DNA of 64,000 nt from Zunongwangia profunda SM-A87 (GTDB lineage: Bacteria; Bacteroidota; Bacteroidia; Flavobacteriales; Flavobacteriaceae). Under the pieces are notes generated by a model. The model saw nothing but the letters and a program-made list of their open reading frames with translations, had not been told where the DNA came from and did not search any database. This document shows positions 43,451 through 53,131 of the stretch, one piece after another (position 1 is the first letter of the stretch; every line of letters begins with the position of its first letter). The stretch spans positions 248,001 through 312,000 of the forward strand of contig NC_014041.1 in assembly GCF_000023465.1 (NCBI RefSeq), written 5' to 3'. Made by a program: the position numbers and the translations under genes.

Positions 43451-44647
43451 ATGAAAAAAGAAGATTTATTTAGCGATGAATTTTTAAAGCAGTTCAAAAG
43501 TGGAGATGAGCTCAATGGCTTTTTAAAACAACTGCAGAAACGTGGCATTGAGAAAATGCTGGAAGGCGAATTGGATGGCCATCTAGGCTATGATAAAAGC
43601 CAGAAATCCGACAATCCCAACACCCGAAATGGTTTTGGTCAAAAAAGGGTTTGCACCTCTTTTGGGGAATCCCAGATCCAGGTCCCCAGAGATCGGGATG
43701 CTTCTTTTAATCCGATGATTGTCCCCAAACGTGGCAATATGGTCGATGGGATTGAAAATGTTATTGTATCGCTGTATGCCAAAGGAATGAGCAATAGCGA
43801 TATCGAAGAACAGATCAGGGAAGTTTATAATTTTGAGGTTTCCACATCCACCATCTCAAGGATTACCGAAAAGGTTACCGAAGATATTGTGGCCTGGCAG
43901 AACCGTCCTTTAGAACCCGTATATCTTATTGTTTGGATGGATGGGATCGTATTCAAAGTACGGGAGAACTCCAAGGTGATTAACAAGACCATATACATAG
44001 CAGTAGGACTTCGCAGAGATGGAAAGAAAGAAGTTTTGGGACTTTGGTTGGGCAAAAATGAATCTGCAGCCTTTTGGATGAGTGTCCTTACCGATATAAA
44101 ATCCAGGGGAACTGAAGATATCCTTATCACGGCTACCGACAATCTAAACGGGTTTACCGATACTATCAGGAACGTATTCCCTGAGTCCAAAACCCAAATC
44201 TGTGTGGTGCATCAAATACGTAACGCTTGCAGGTATGTGGTATGGAAGGACAAAAAAGCCTTTACAGCAGATATGAAGCATATCTACAATGCACCTAACC
44301 AGCAAGCTGCTAAAGCTGCCCTGGATGATTTTGCAAAGCTATGGGAAAGTAAATATTCTTATGCTATTAAAAGTTGGAGGGACAACTGGGAAGACCTCAC
44401 GATATTCTTTGAGTTTCCCCTGGAAATAAGAAAAATCATTTATACCACGAACCTTATCGAGAACCTCAATGGGAAAATCAGGAAGTATACTAAAAACAAA
44501 CTGTCTTTCCCGACAGATGAGGCAGTGATGAAATCAGTATATTTGGCTACAAGGGAAGCCACTAAGAAGTGGTCAATGCCTATCAGGAACTGGGGCATTA
44601 TCTTAAATCAGTTCCTTACGATCTATGAAAAAAGGGTCAGACTTTAA
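43451..44647 (+). CDS. IS256-family transposase
   Basis: A 398-residue Transposase_mut protein. The DDE catalytic residues are Asp in VWMDGI, Asp in ATDNLNGF and Glu in [15 protein letters not shown], and the C/H region [13 protein letters not shown] is typical. The N-terminal half contains [10 protein letters not shown] and RNGFGQKRV, characteristic of the family. The frame is intact and full length. Confidence 0.95.
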   Translation: MKKEDLFSDEFLKQFKSGDELNGFLKQLQKRGIEKMLEGELDGHLGYDKSQKSDNPNTRNGFGQKRVCTSFGESQIQVPRDRDASFNPMIVPKRGNMVDGIENVIVSLYAKGMSNSDIEEQIREVYNFEVSTSTISRITEKVTEDIVAWQNRPLEPVYLIVWMDGIVFKVRENSKVINKTIYIAVGLRRDGKKEVLGLWLGKNESAAFWMSVLTDIKSRGTEDILITATDNLNGFTDTIRNVFPESKTQICVVHQIRNACRYVVWKDKKAFTADMKHIYNAPNQQAAKAALDDFAKLWESKYSYAIKSWRDNWEDLTIFFEFPLEIRKIIYTTNLIENLNGKIRKYTKNKLSFPTDEAVMKSVYLATREATKKWSMPIRNWGIILNQFLTIYEKRVRL

Positions 44648-44672
44648 AAAGTCCAACCCCTGTTATTTTAAC

Positions 44673-44697
44673 TTTACACACTTTGCGGGATAGTGTC
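44673..44697 (-). repeat. IS right terminal inverted repeat
   Basis: Reads GACACTATCCCGCAAAG on the minus strand, then TGTGTAAA. Just inside it at 44656-44669 is ACCCCTGTTATTTT, a copy of one arm of the left-end palindrome. Confidence 0.8.
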
Positions 44698-44705
44698 GAA
44701 ATAAT
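44698..44705. repeat. Target-site duplication, right copy (GAAATAAT)
   Basis: Exact copy of 43354-43361. The next base on each outer side (C before it) also matches, so a 9-bp duplication CGAAATAAT cannot be excluded. Confidence 0.85.
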
Positions 44706-44711
44706 GCGATA

Positions 44712-44745
44712 AAACAGCCCCGAATTTTTTTAAATCCGGGGCTAT
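44712..44745 (-). terminator. Terminator of the RND efflux operon
   Basis: AGCCCCG and CGGGGCT pair around an AT-rich loop; on the minus strand a T-rich tail (TGTTTTAT) follows. It lies just past the outer-membrane factor gene, and the IS was inserted 14 nt beyond it. Confidence 0.7.
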
Positions 44746-44776
44746 TTCCAACAATTAACAAATAACAAGATTCAAA

Positions 44777-46174
44777 CTATTGCCATCCTCCCCCAAGTGC
44801 CTGGTATAAATTCACCATCGAATTTAATTGTGAATACTTAGCGTTGATCAAGTCTAATCTAGAGTTTAACGCATTTTCTCTTGCCGTTAAAACTTCTAAA
44901 TAATTGGCTAAACCATTATCTAACAATTCTTGCGAATAATTAGTTGCGGTTTCATAAGCACTATATTCTTTTTCTTTTATTTCAATTTTATCGCTTGCCG
45001 CTTCATAATTATATAAAGCATCGGCCACTTCTTTTGTAGCCGTTAAGAAAGCTTGTCTAAACTGAAGTCTAGCTTGTTCTTGTTGCGCTTGTGAAGCTTC
45101 GTATTGCGTTTTTATTTGTCTACGCTGAAAAATGGGTTGCGTAATACCTCCTACAATCGTGGCAAATAATGAATTGGTATCTATAAGCTCTCCCAAATCT
45201 AAAGATTGAAAACCTCCTGTTGCTGTTAATGTTAATGAAGGATAGAAATTAGCTCGGGCAACATTGGTCATTTCAAAAGCATTTACCAAGCCATATTCTG
45301 CCTGAATTACATCGGGTCTGTTTCTCAATAATTGTGCAGGAACTCCGGTTTTTAATTCGGTTTCAATTGTTTGATCGGCTAAAACACTTCGGTTAATGTC
45401 TTGTGGTTCTTTACCTAATAAAATAGACATCGTGTTTTCTAATAATCGAATTTGATTATTAATATCTACCAATAAAGCTTGGGCTGTATAAAGCTGCGCT
45501 TCGGTTTGTTTTACACCAACTTCAGTAATGTTTCCGGCTTCTTTTAAAGCTTTGTTGGTTTCTAAACTTTTTTCTCGGTTTTCAATTGTTCTCTCGGTGA
45601 CTTTACGTTGCTCGTCTAACGAAAGCAATTGATAATACGTAGAAGCAATGTTAGAAATAAGCGTAGTTTTTACCGCTTGGTGTGCGGCCACGCTTTGTAA
45701 ATAAGAAGCTTCGTAAGCTCTTTTTTGACTTCTAATTTTTCCCCAAATATCGGCTTCCCAAGAAAGATCTGCACTAATTTCATATTGATCTAACGAAGAG
45801 AAGAAACCTCCAAACTGGCTATTTGATGAAAGCTCTTGGCGAGTTACCGACGCATTTCCTGTAATTGAAGGAAAATAACCGGCTTTTCCTTGCTTCAAGT
45901 AAGCTTCAGCATATAGTATTTGCTGAAGCGCTACTCGAATATCAATATTGTTTTGAAGGCCTTCTTCAATATGATTTTGCAAAATAGGATCGGTAAACAT
46001 ATCTCGCCAAGAAACATTGGCCATTGTTAGGCTGTCTTGCGGAATACTGTCGGTTCTAAAGTTTTCTTCTTCTATAATATCAGGCTGTTCATAATCTTTA
46101 GCTACAAAACAAGATTGTAAGCTTAAGACGACTAGCGATAGCCCGATAAATTTAAATTTTATTAAAAATTTCAT
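44777..46174 (-). CDS. Outer-membrane efflux lipoprotein (NodT/OprM-type TolC family)
   Basis: A 465-residue outer-membrane channel of tripartite efflux. Starting at the ATG at 46174 (MKFLIKFKF), the lipobox LSLQSC gives a lipidated N-terminus. Long coiled helices with two OEP repeats and ends in LGGGWQ are typical. An earlier frame start at 46225 would overlap the permease gene, while this one begins 7 nt after the permease stop. Third gene of the pump operon. Confidence 0.92.
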   Translation of the reverse strand: MKFLIKFKFIGLSLVVLSLQSCFVAKDYEQPDIIEEENFRTDSIPQDSLTMANVSWRDMFTDPILQNHIEEGLQNNIDIRVALQQILYAEAYLKQGKAGYFPSITGNASVTRQELSSNSQFGGFFSSLDQYEISADLSWEADIWGKIRSQKRAYEASYLQSVAAHQAVKTTLISNIASTYYQLLSLDEQRKVTERTIENREKSLETNKALKEAGNITEVGVKQTEAQLYTAQALLVDINNQIRLLENTMSILLGKEPQDINRSVLADQTIETELKTGVPAQLLRNRPDVIQAEYGLVNAFEMTNVARANFYPSLTLTATGGFQSLDLGELIDTNSLFATIVGGITQPIFQRRQIKTQYEASQAQQEQARLQFRQAFLTATKEVADALYNYEAASDKIEIKEKEYSAYETATNYSQELLDNGLANYLEVLTARENALNSRLDLINAKYSQLNSMVNLYQALGGGWQ

Positions 46175-46181
46175 AGCAATT

Positions 46182-49100
46182 TTATTCTTGGTTATTAGTG
46201 TTAACAGCCTCTGGCTTTTTACCAATTTTTTCCTGTAACCATTGGAAAAGGATAAACAACATTGGGATTACAAATACTCCTGTAATTGTACCAATTAATA
46301 AACCTCCGGCTGCTCCGGTACCAATAGCACGGTTACCTTCGGCACCTACACCACTTGCTAATACCAATGGCATTAATCCTAGAATAAAAGCAAAAGAGGT
46401 CATTAAAATTGGTCGTAACCTGGCTTTGGCGCCATCTATAGCAGCATCTACAATGCTTTCTCCACGTTTTCGTCGTTGGATGGCAAACTCTACAATTAAA
46501 ATCGCGTTTTTAGCAAGCAGACCAATTAACATAATTAATGCAATTTGGAAATAGATGTCATTCTGAAGTCCTGCAAGTTTAGTCGTTAAATAAGCACCAA
46601 ATACTCCTAATGGTAAGGAAAGCAATACCGAAAGCGGTAATAAATAACTTTCGTATTGTGCTGCCAATAAGAAATAAACAAACACTATAGAAAGTAAAAA
46701 TATAGTCGTGGTTTGGTTACCGGCATTTACTTCCTCTCTTGTTAATCCTGAATAAGCAGTCCCGTAGTTACCTGGTAATGTAGAAGCTACTTCTTCTATC
46801 GCAGTAATCGCATCACCAGAACTGAATCCGGGATTGGTGGCTCCTGTTAGCTTAGTAGAATTAAACAGGTTGAACCTGGTTACCGATTGCGGCCCATAAA
46901 CCCTTTTAAGAGTTACAAACTGCGTAATAGGAGACATTTCGCCACTTTCAGTACGAACATACAATCTATTTAAATCACTTTTAGTGGCCCTGTCTTGCGG
47001 AAGTGCCTGTACATATACACGGTATTGTTTACCAAATCTTGAAAAATCGGCAGCATAAATTCCTCCAATATAGCCTTGTAAGGTCGAGAAAATCTCACTT
47101 ACCGAAACTCCTTTATCTTTGGCTAAAGGTACATTCAGATTAATTTCGTACTGTGGATATTTTGTATTGAACGATGACTGCGCATATTGAATTTCGGGGC
47201 GCTGCATCAGCTTTCCTATAAATTCCTGGTTGGCCGCATCTAATTCTTCAAAACTTGAACCTGAGCGATCCAATAGATTCACTTCAAACCCGGCAGAGTT
47301 CCCAAAACCTGGAATACTTGGTGGGGCAAAGAAAATAATATTCGCCTCTGGAATGGTGGCTGCAATACCAAATAATTTTCCGGTAATTGCTTTTAGCGAA
47401 AGTTCATCGGTATCACGTTCTTCCCAATCTTGTAGTTTTACAAAGCCTAGACCATAGTTACTACCGGCACCACTAATTAAACTTCGTCCATTAATTACAG
47501 ATACGCCTTCAACACCAGGTATATCTTTTATTTTTTGATAAAGCTCATTATTCACTTGAGACGTTCTATCAATAGAAGCCCCGGCGGGTAATTCAACATT
47601 TACAAATAACAAACCTCTATCCTCATCAGGAACAAAGCCGGTAGGAGTGGTGGAAGAAGTCCACCAAATACCTGCTACTGCCAGGATAAGGATGAGCGCA
47701 CTAATCCATTTATTTTTGTATAAAAACTGAAGTGATTTACCATAGCGATTAATAGTCGCATTAAAACCACGGTTAAACGCTGCATAAAATTTTTGCAGGA
47801 AGTTTTTCTTTTTATCTTCTTTTTCGTTGTGGGTTTTTAAAAATAATGCACACAATGCGGGACTTAAAGTCAATGCGTTAACTGCCGAAATAAAGATGGC
47901 AACAATCAACGTAATCCCAAATTGTTCGTAGAAAACACCTGTGGGTCCTGTGATAAATGTTACCGGAATAAATACCGCTGCCATCACTAAAGTAATGGAA
48001 ACAATTGCTCCAGAAATTTCGTGCATCGCATCTAGAGTGGCATTTTTCGCATTATCGGCGCCTTCATCTATTTTTGCGTGCACTGCTTCTACCACTACAA
48101 TGGCATCATCTACCACAATACCAATAGCCAGTACCAGGGCAAATAGGGTAAGCAGGTTAATGGAATAACCAAACAGGTTTAAGAAAAAGAAAGTACCAAT
48201 AATAGAAACGGGAACCGCAATTGCCGGAATTAAAGTAGATCTAAAATCCTGAAGGAAAATAAACACCACAATAAAAACCAGTATAAATGCTTCAACCAGC
48301 GTATGTACTACTTTATCTATAGAAGCATTTAAGAAATTATTGGTATCGTAAGGAATATAAATTTCTATCCCTTCGGGAAGATTGGCTTCAATGTCCTCTA
48401 ATTTTACTTTGATAGTTTGAATAATATCACGTGCATTAGATCCTTTGGTCTGAAAAATAGCCATATTCACCGCAGGATTTCCTTTAGTCATAGAACCGCC
48501 GTTATAGGATTGTGCATCCAATTCTATTTCGGCAACATCCTTTAACCGTAAATATTCACTATCTCCTAAAGCCTTGATGATAATGTTTTTGTATTCCTTT
48601 TCTGTTTTAAAACGTCCGCTGTACTTAATAGTGTAAGAAAAAGCTTCCCCGTTATTTTCACCAAGCGCACCGGCAGCTGCCTCTAAACTTTGTTCATTAA
48701 GCGCTGCAATTACATCTGAAGGGACTAAATTATAGGCGGTTAATTTTTCGGGTTGCAACCAGATTCGCATAGCGTAATCCTTTTGCCCAAATACGTTTAC
48801 GTTACCAACGCCATTTACCCTTTGGATTTCAGGAATAACATTTATTTTTAAGTAATTCTGAATAAATGTATCATCGTAATCTTTATTAGTACTATAAAAA
48901 GACAAGAACATTAAGGCACTGGTCTGTTGCTTTTGAGTAGTAACCCCGGTTTGTTTAACTTCGGCAGGGAGTAAAGGGTTGGCCCTGGCCACCCGGTTTT
49001 GTACGTTTACCGCTGCGATATCCGGATCTATTTCCTGATCGAAAAAAACGGTGATTTCAGCCGTACCGTTATTGGTAGCGGTAGAGGTAAGATAAGTCAT

Positions 49101-49322
49101 TCCCTCTACACCATTTATCTGTTCTTCAATAGGAACGATTACACTTTCCAAAATCGTTTCAGCATTGGCCCCCGGATAACTTGTAGAAACCGTAATGGTT
49201 GGGGGCGCAATATCGGGATACTGGGTAATTGGTAAAGCTGTTAAGCCCAATACACCAAGTATAACTAATAAGATAGAAACTACCGTAGATAATACGGGTC
49301 TCTCTATAAATGTTTTAAGCAT
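46182..49322 (-). CDS. RND efflux permease (HAE1/AcrB family)
   Basis: A 1046-residue proton-driven inner-membrane pump with 12 helices and two large periplasmic domains. Typical segments are the N-terminal FIERPVLSTVVSILLVILG part, LALVLAIGIVVDDAIVVVEAV with the paired Asp residues of the proton relay, and the C-terminal LIGLLAKNAILIVEFA. The length is normal. It lies between the adaptor gene and the outer-membrane factor gene. Hydrophobic drugs, bile-type detergents or dyes are probable substrates. Confidence 0.95.
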   Translation of the reverse strand: MLKTFIERPVLSTVVSILLVILGVLGLTALPITQYPDIAPPTITVSTSYPGANAETILESVIVPIEEQINGVEGMTYLTSTATNNGTAEITVFFDQEIDPDIAAVNVQNRVARANPLLPAEVKQTGVTTQKQQTSALMFLSFYSTNKDYDDTFIQNYLKINVIPEIQRVNGVGNVNVFGQKDYAMRIWLQPEKLTAYNLVPSDVIAALNEQSLEAAAGALGENNGEAFSYTIKYSGRFKTEKEYKNIIIKALGDSEYLRLKDVAEIELDAQSYNGGSMTKGNPAVNMAIFQTKGSNARDIIQTIKVKLEDIEANLPEGIEIYIPYDTNNFLNASIDKVVHTLVEAFILVFIVVFIFLQDFRSTLIPAIAVPVSIIGTFFFLNLFGYSINLLTLFALVLAIGIVVDDAIVVVEAVHAKIDEGADNAKNATLDAMHEISGAIVSITLVMAAVFIPVTFITGPTGVFYEQFGITLIVAIFISAVNALTLSPALCALFLKTHNEKEDKKKNFLQKFYAAFNRGFNATINRYGKSLQFLYKNKWISALILILAVAGIWWTSSTTPTGFVPDEDRGLLFVNVELPAGASIDRTSQVNNELYQKIKDIPGVEGVSVINGRSLISGAGSNYGLGFVKLQDWEERDTDELSLKAITGKLFGIAATIPEANIIFFAPPSIPGFGNSAGFEVNLLDRSGSSFEELDAANQEFIGKLMQRPEIQYAQSSFNTKYPQYEINLNVPLAKDKGVSVSEIFSTLQGYIGGIYAADFSRFGKQYRVYVQALPQDRATKSDLNRLYVRTESGEMSPITQFVTLKRVYGPQSVTRFNLFNSTKLTGATNPGFSSGDAITAIEEVASTLPGNYGTAYSGLTREEVNAGNQTTTIFLLSIVFVYFLLAAQYESYLLPLSVLLSLPLGVFGAYLTTKLAGLQNDIYFQIALIMLIGLLAKNAILIVEFAIQRRKRGESIVDAAIDGAKARLRPILMTSFAFILGLMPLVLASGVGAEGNRAIGTGAAGGLLIGTITGVFVIPMLFILFQWLQEKIGKKPEAVNTNNQE

Positions 49323-49341
49323 AATTTATTTCTTCAGCAAT

Positions 49342-50478
49342 TTATTTAAATATTTTTTCGATAGGTTCTGCTATGCTGTCAAAAGGCAAAGGCTGTGGTT
49401 TAATTTCAGAGCCGGGTCTAATTTTAGAGACTCCTTTTGCAACAATTTTATCGCCTTGTTTTATTCCGCTTTCAACGATGTACAAACTGCCAATTTCATC
49501 TTTAGTTTTAATGGCAGAAGAAGTTACTTTGTTATCTTCCCCTACTTTCATCACCATAATGCTTCCCTGCTGTTCAAACGTGGCAGACTGTGGTACTACA
49601 ACGGCATCTTTATAAACTTCGGGAATAAGAATGCTTCCGCTATTTCCATTGGTTAAAATTCTGGAAGAATTGTCAAATACCGCTCTAAAAGAAACAGTAC
49701 CTGTGTTAGCGTTTACCTGAGAATTTATGGTTTCTATTCTTCCTTCTTCAGAATACATCGTGCCATTAGCTAATCTTAATTTTACGTTGGGAAGGTTTTT
49801 AATTATCTCGTCAAAAGATTCTCCTCTTTTATTCTGAAGAAAATTAAGATAGTCGGTTTCATTCATAGAGAAGTAGGCATACACTTTACTAATATCAGCT
49901 ACGGTAGTTAAAGGTTGTTGGCTGGTAGGGCTAACTAAAGCACCTTCCCTTAACCTAATGGAGCCTACATAACCATCTACGGGGCTTTTAATATTCGCAT
50001 AGCCTATATTGGCCGCAATACTATTATAACTGCTTTTTGCTTGTTGTAATTTTGCTTTTGCCGTTTCTAACTGCACCTCACTAATAATATCTTTTTCTAC
50101 CAGCGGTTTAAGTTTGTCTACTTCAACCTGAGCTGCATTTACATTGGCCTGAGCGGCTTGGGCGTCTTGATTTAAGGATTGGGTTTCCAGTTTAAAAAGG
50201 ATTTGCCCTTTTTTTACTTTTTCACCTTCATCAACCATCACTTTGTTAATGTAGCCCGATACTTTAGCACGTATTTCACTGTTTACAATACCTTCTATAT
50301 TTACCGGGTAAGAGGTGTTCCCTTCTACAGTTTTAGTGATTATTTCTATTACAGGATAGGGTTTGGCCTGTTGAGCCTGGGCACCAGCTGCCTGTTGTGA
50401 TTTTTCACTATCATTACCACAAGATATAAGAAGCAGGATGCCAGCTAATAAACTTATATTTAATATTGATTTTCTCAT
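49342..50478 (-). CDS. RND efflux periplasmic adaptor (membrane fusion protein)
   Basis: A 378-residue lipoprotein adaptor. The lipobox LLLISC is at about residue 20. A lipoyl/barrel-sandwich domain (SGYINKVMVDEGEKVKKGQ in part: GEKVKKGQILFKL) surrounds a helical hairpin, followed by beta-barrel and membrane-proximal domains. 19 nt downstream of the regulator gene and 19 nt upstream of the permease gene. Confidence 0.93.
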   Translation of the reverse strand: MRKSILNISLLAGILLLISCGNDSEKSQQAAGAQAQQAKPYPVIEIITKTVEGNTSYPVNIEGIVNSEIRAKVSGYINKVMVDEGEKVKKGQILFKLETQSLNQDAQAAQANVNAAQVEVDKLKPLVEKDIISEVQLETAKAKLQQAKSSYNSIAANIGYANIKSPVDGYVGSIRLREGALVSPTSQQPLTTVADISKVYAYFSMNETDYLNFLQNKRGESFDEIIKNLPNVKLRLANGTMYSEEGRIETINSQVNANTGTVSFRAVFDNSSRILTNGNSGSILIPEVYKDAVVVPQSATFEQQGSIMVMKVGEDNKVTSSAIKTKDEIGSLYIVESGIKQGDKIVAKGVSKIRPGSEIKPQPLPFDSIAEPIEKIFK

Positions 50479-50497
50479 TTTTATACGTAGGTTATAT

Positions 50498-50980
50498 TTA
50501 TTGATTTTTAAATTTTGACATTTTCTCTATAGTATCTTTCATATTTCCTTGCTGTTTAATTAAATAAGCCCGAAAAAGTACAGAAATAACTCCGTGCTCT
50601 TCATACTTATGTTGGTTATAAAGTGAATTGAATTCTGTAATTTTATTTATCAAAGCAATCTCTTCCTTCACTCGTTCCAAATCTTCTTTTAATGTATTTA
50701 TCAGGTAGCTTTTGCTCGCTCTAAAATATCTTTTACGGTCGCCAGATTTAGTAAAATATTCTACCTTTTTGAGTTGAAGCAGAAGATTAAGTTGAGTAGA
50801 AACAGAGCTTTTACTGGCACAAGTCATTTCTAATATTTCGTCAAACGTATGTCCGTCATAGGGCGATAATATCATAATAGCATATATTCTTGCAGCTAGA
50901 GGAGACATTTGCTTGGCTTTTTCAAAATGAAGCCCAACTTCTTCTATCAATTTTTTCTTCTCTTCAGAACAACATTCCAT
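50498..50980 (-). CDS. GbsR/MarR-type transcriptional regulator
   Basis: A 160-residue winged-helix regulator of the GbsR family. The N-terminal segment FEKAKQMSPLAARIYAIMILSP is diagnostic in part (MSPLAARIYAI), and the helix-turn-helix is in FDEILEMTCASKSSVSTQL. A C-terminal helical dimerisation region follows. It is the first gene of the efflux operon. A palindrome (51020-51037) overlaps the presumed promoter, which suggests autorepression of the operon relieved by a ligand. Confidence 0.88.
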   Translation of the reverse strand: MECCSEEKKKLIEEVGLHFEKAKQMSPLAARIYAIMILSPYDGHTFDEILEMTCASKSSVSTQLNLLLQLKKVEYFTKSGDRKRYFRASKSYLINTLKEDLERVKEEIALINKITEFNSLYNQHKYEEHGVISVLFRAYLIKQQGNMKDTIEKMSKFKNQ

Positions 50981-51005
50981 ACCTTGAATTTTATTATTCG
51001 GTTTG

Positions 51006-51013
51006 CAAAAATA
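51006..51013 (-). promoter_or_regulatory. -7 element for the efflux operon
   Basis: Minus-strand TATTTTTG matches the -7 consensus and lies 26 nt before the regulator ATG. Confidence 0.55.
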
Positions 51014-51019
51014 CGATTG

Positions 51020-51037
51020 GTTCGGAATTAACCGAAC
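51020..51037. promoter_or_regulatory. Palindromic operator candidate for the GbsR/MarR regulator
   Basis: The inverted repeat GTTCGG-AATTAA-CCGAAC lies 7 nt upstream of the -7 element and covers the -33 position, where binding would block polymerase. A dyad of this size fits a MarR-fold dimer. Confidence 0.55.
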
Positions 51038-51061
51038 TAACTAAACTTAAAAAAAAGTTAA

Positions 51062-51889
51062 TTATTTTCTAGCGCGTAGAAAATCGAATTCGTTGCTCTT
51101 TAAAAGAAAACCAATACGTATCACACTGCGGTACCTATCGTATTCAATAAGGTTTTCGTCATAACCGGTGAACCATTCTAATACGAGAAACTGGTTAACG
51201 CTATTAAAAGGATTGTAAAGAATTCTAGGTCTTGCCGCTCCTTTCCAGTCTAGAGAAAGTCCTTTTTGAAGCATTAGTTGCGCATAAAGTCTATTTGGGA
51301 TAAACTCATAATCAAAATTTAACTGACCGTATCCAGAGTAATCCATAAGGTCTGGATTACTCTCTTTGTAGTAAAAAGGCAGCCAGGCTTTCACTCCTGC
51401 CACAAGTTTTTTAGAAATTGCCCAGTGATATTCTAAAGAAACAAAATTCCAGCTACGAGAATAGATACTGTCTCGACCATTCGATTCGTGCTCTAAAGCT
51501 AGCGTAGCCAATGAATTCACTTTATTCGATTTATCGTAGAAATATTTAGAATACGCAATCCCAGGATTGAAATTAATTTCTTTAAAAGGGCTGGAAAATT
51601 CGTAGATGTTCCAGAAAGCCTTTTGTGTGTATTTCAAAAATAAATAAGAATCCTGGGGCACTTTTTTTCTAAAAAGTAATTGCTTAAAACTTACCTGGTA
51701 TTTAGCATCTGCAGTTTTTTTGCTAATTCCGGTATGCGTAGGAACTCCGGTAATAAAATAATTGTCTTTATGAATGGTAAAAGATGGAATCGTCTTTACA
51801 CTATCCTGTAATTCTTCTTTTGTAAGTCGTTGTGCATAAACAGGTTTAAGTAGAAAACAGAAAGTAAATAAAGCAAAGAGGATTTTCAT
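51062..51889 (-). CDS. pldA: Outer-membrane phospholipase A (OMPLA)
   Basis: A 275-residue outer-membrane beta-barrel enzyme hydrolysing phospholipid acyl esters. The signal peptide is MKILFALFTFCFLLKPVYAQ. The catalytic motif HESNGR holds His and Ser, and the Asn of the triad lies in RSWNFVSLEY. ATG at 51889 is preferred over a TTG at 51904, because the signal peptide begins there. OMPLA removes misplaced outer-leaflet phospholipids. It is next to the efflux operon but on its own. Confidence 0.88.
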   Translation of the reverse strand: MKILFALFTFCFLLKPVYAQRLTKEELQDSVKTIPSFTIHKDNYFITGVPTHTGISKKTADAKYQVSFKQLLFRKKVPQDSYLFLKYTQKAFWNIYEFSSPFKEINFNPGIAYSKYFYDKSNKVNSLATLALEHESNGRDSIYSRSWNFVSLEYHWAISKKLVAGVKAWLPFYYKESNPDLMDYSGYGQLNFDYEFIPNRLYAQLMLQKGLSLDWKGAARPRILYNPFNSVNQFLVLEWFTGYDENLIEYDRYRSVIRIGFLLKSNEFDFLRARK

Positions 51890-52017
51890 CAAAATAGAAT
51901 TCAATTGTTGAGGTTGACTTTAAAAATAACAGTAAAAACCGATTTTTGAAAGTTTTAGAACCAGTTTTGCAAATTTAGGGCTTCGATTTTATTTATAGAT
52001 TGGTTTAACAAATAAAA

Positions 52018-52037
52018 AAGCCCTGAAAAAAACAGGG
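52018..52037 (-). terminator. Terminator after the isoaspartyl peptidase gene
   Basis: AAGCCCTG and CAGGGCTT pair across a 7-nt loop; on the minus strand TTTTTT follows. Confidence 0.75.
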
Positions 52038-52063
52038 CTTAAATCTATATTTTTAAGCTGAAA

Positions 52064-53131
52064 TTATTCGCCGTAAATACCAATTTTTAATTCACCTTTC
52101 TTATTCATTGTCGCTCGGTACATCCCGGCGGTATTAAATTCCATCGCTACATTACCATCGTGATCTATGGCAATGATTCCGCCATCGCCACCCATCTCTG
52201 GTACTTTTTTCTGAATAACCTCAGCTGCCGCTTCCTGTAAGCTCAATCCTTTATATTCCATTAATGCTGAAATATCGTAAGCTACAACGCCACGTATGAA
52301 GAATTCTCCCCAACCGGTAGATGATACCGCACAAGTTGCGTTGTTAGCGTAAGTCCCGGCACCGATAATGGGAGAATCGCCAATTCTATTCCATTTTTTA
52401 TTGGTCATCCCGCCGGTAGAAGTTCCCGCTGCAAGATTTCCGTTTTTATCCAAAGCAGCGCAGCCTACGGTTCCAAATTTCGAATCTTTTATAAAACTGT
52501 CGTAATTGGCAGCCGTTTTATTTCCTGATTTTTCCCTTTCACGTTCTTTTACTTTTTGTAAACTTTTAAAACGATTTTCGGTATAAAAATAACTCGGATC
52601 TACAATTTCCAATCCGCGTTGTGTGGCAAATTCTTCAGCACCTTTTCCTGCAAGTAGCACATGCTCTGAATTTTCCATCACCTCATAAGCTAGATTGATA
52701 GGATTTTTTATATTAGTGACTCCGGCCACTGCCCCTGCATTTAAGGTTTTACCGTCCATAATCGAGGCATCCAGTTGATTGGTTTCGTCGTTGGCAAAAA
52801 CCGCTCCTTTGGCCGAATTAAATAGTGGAGAGTCTTCCATCACATTTATAGTTCGTTGTACTGCTTCGATCGCTGTCCCGCCATTTGCTAAAATTTCGTG
52901 ACCTGTTCTTATGGCTTCTTCCAGTTTGGTTTTATAGGCCTTTTCCAGAGAATCACTCATATTTTCTTTTAATATCGTTCCGGCGCCCCCGTGGATTACA
53001 ATCCCAAAATTAGGAATATCGTCCTGTGGTTTCGCTTCTGAAGTAAAAGCAGGAGTGGTTTCTTTTTCTGAAGTGTTACCGCAGGCTATAAAAACAAAAA
53101 TGCTAAGTAGAAGAAGTAGATTTTTCATCAA
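52064..53131 (-). CDS. Isoaspartyl peptidase/L-asparaginase, lipoprotein (Ntn hydrolase)
   Basis: A 355-residue precursor of the plant-type asparaginase family. The lipobox FIAC places the lipidated Cys at residue 17. The N-terminal VIHGGAGTI and the autoproteolytic nucleophile Thr in GTVGCAAL are characteristic; GTSTGGMTNK binds substrate. Cleavage before that Thr gives alpha and beta chains. It repairs or degrades beta-aspartyl peptides, in the periplasm or at the outer membrane. Confidence 0.9.
   Translation of the reverse strand: MMKNLLLLLSIFVFIACGNTSEKETTPAFTSEAKPQDDIPNFGIVIHGGAGTILKENMSDSLEKAYKTKLEEAIRTGHEILANGGTAIEAVQRTINVMEDSPLFNSAKGAVFANDETNQLDASIMDGKTLNAGAVAGVTNIKNPINLAYEVMENSEHVLLAGKGAEEFATQRGLEIVDPSYFYTENRFKSLQKVKEREREKSGNKTAANYDSFIKDSKFGTVGCAALDKNGNLAAGTSTGGMTNKKWNRIGDSPIIGAGTYANNATCAVSSTGWGEFFIRGVVAYDISALMEYKGLSLQEAAAEVIQKKVPEMGGDGGIIAIDHDGNVAMEFNTAGMYRATMNKKGELKIGIYGE

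Larger units (their letters stand above)
43362..44697 (+). mobile_element. Complete IS256-family insertion sequence (1336 bp)
   Basis: The element is bounded by 25-bp imperfect terminal inverted repeats (43362-43386 and 44673-44697, 18 of 25 matching; ACTATC near both tips and TGTGTAAA inside) and an 8-bp target duplication. It encodes one intact transposase. A 32-bp perfect palindrome lies inside the left end, and half of it is repeated inside the right end. It sits between the cyclase gene and the end of the RND efflux operon. Intact ends and gene suggest recent insertion and possible activity. Confidence 0.92.
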
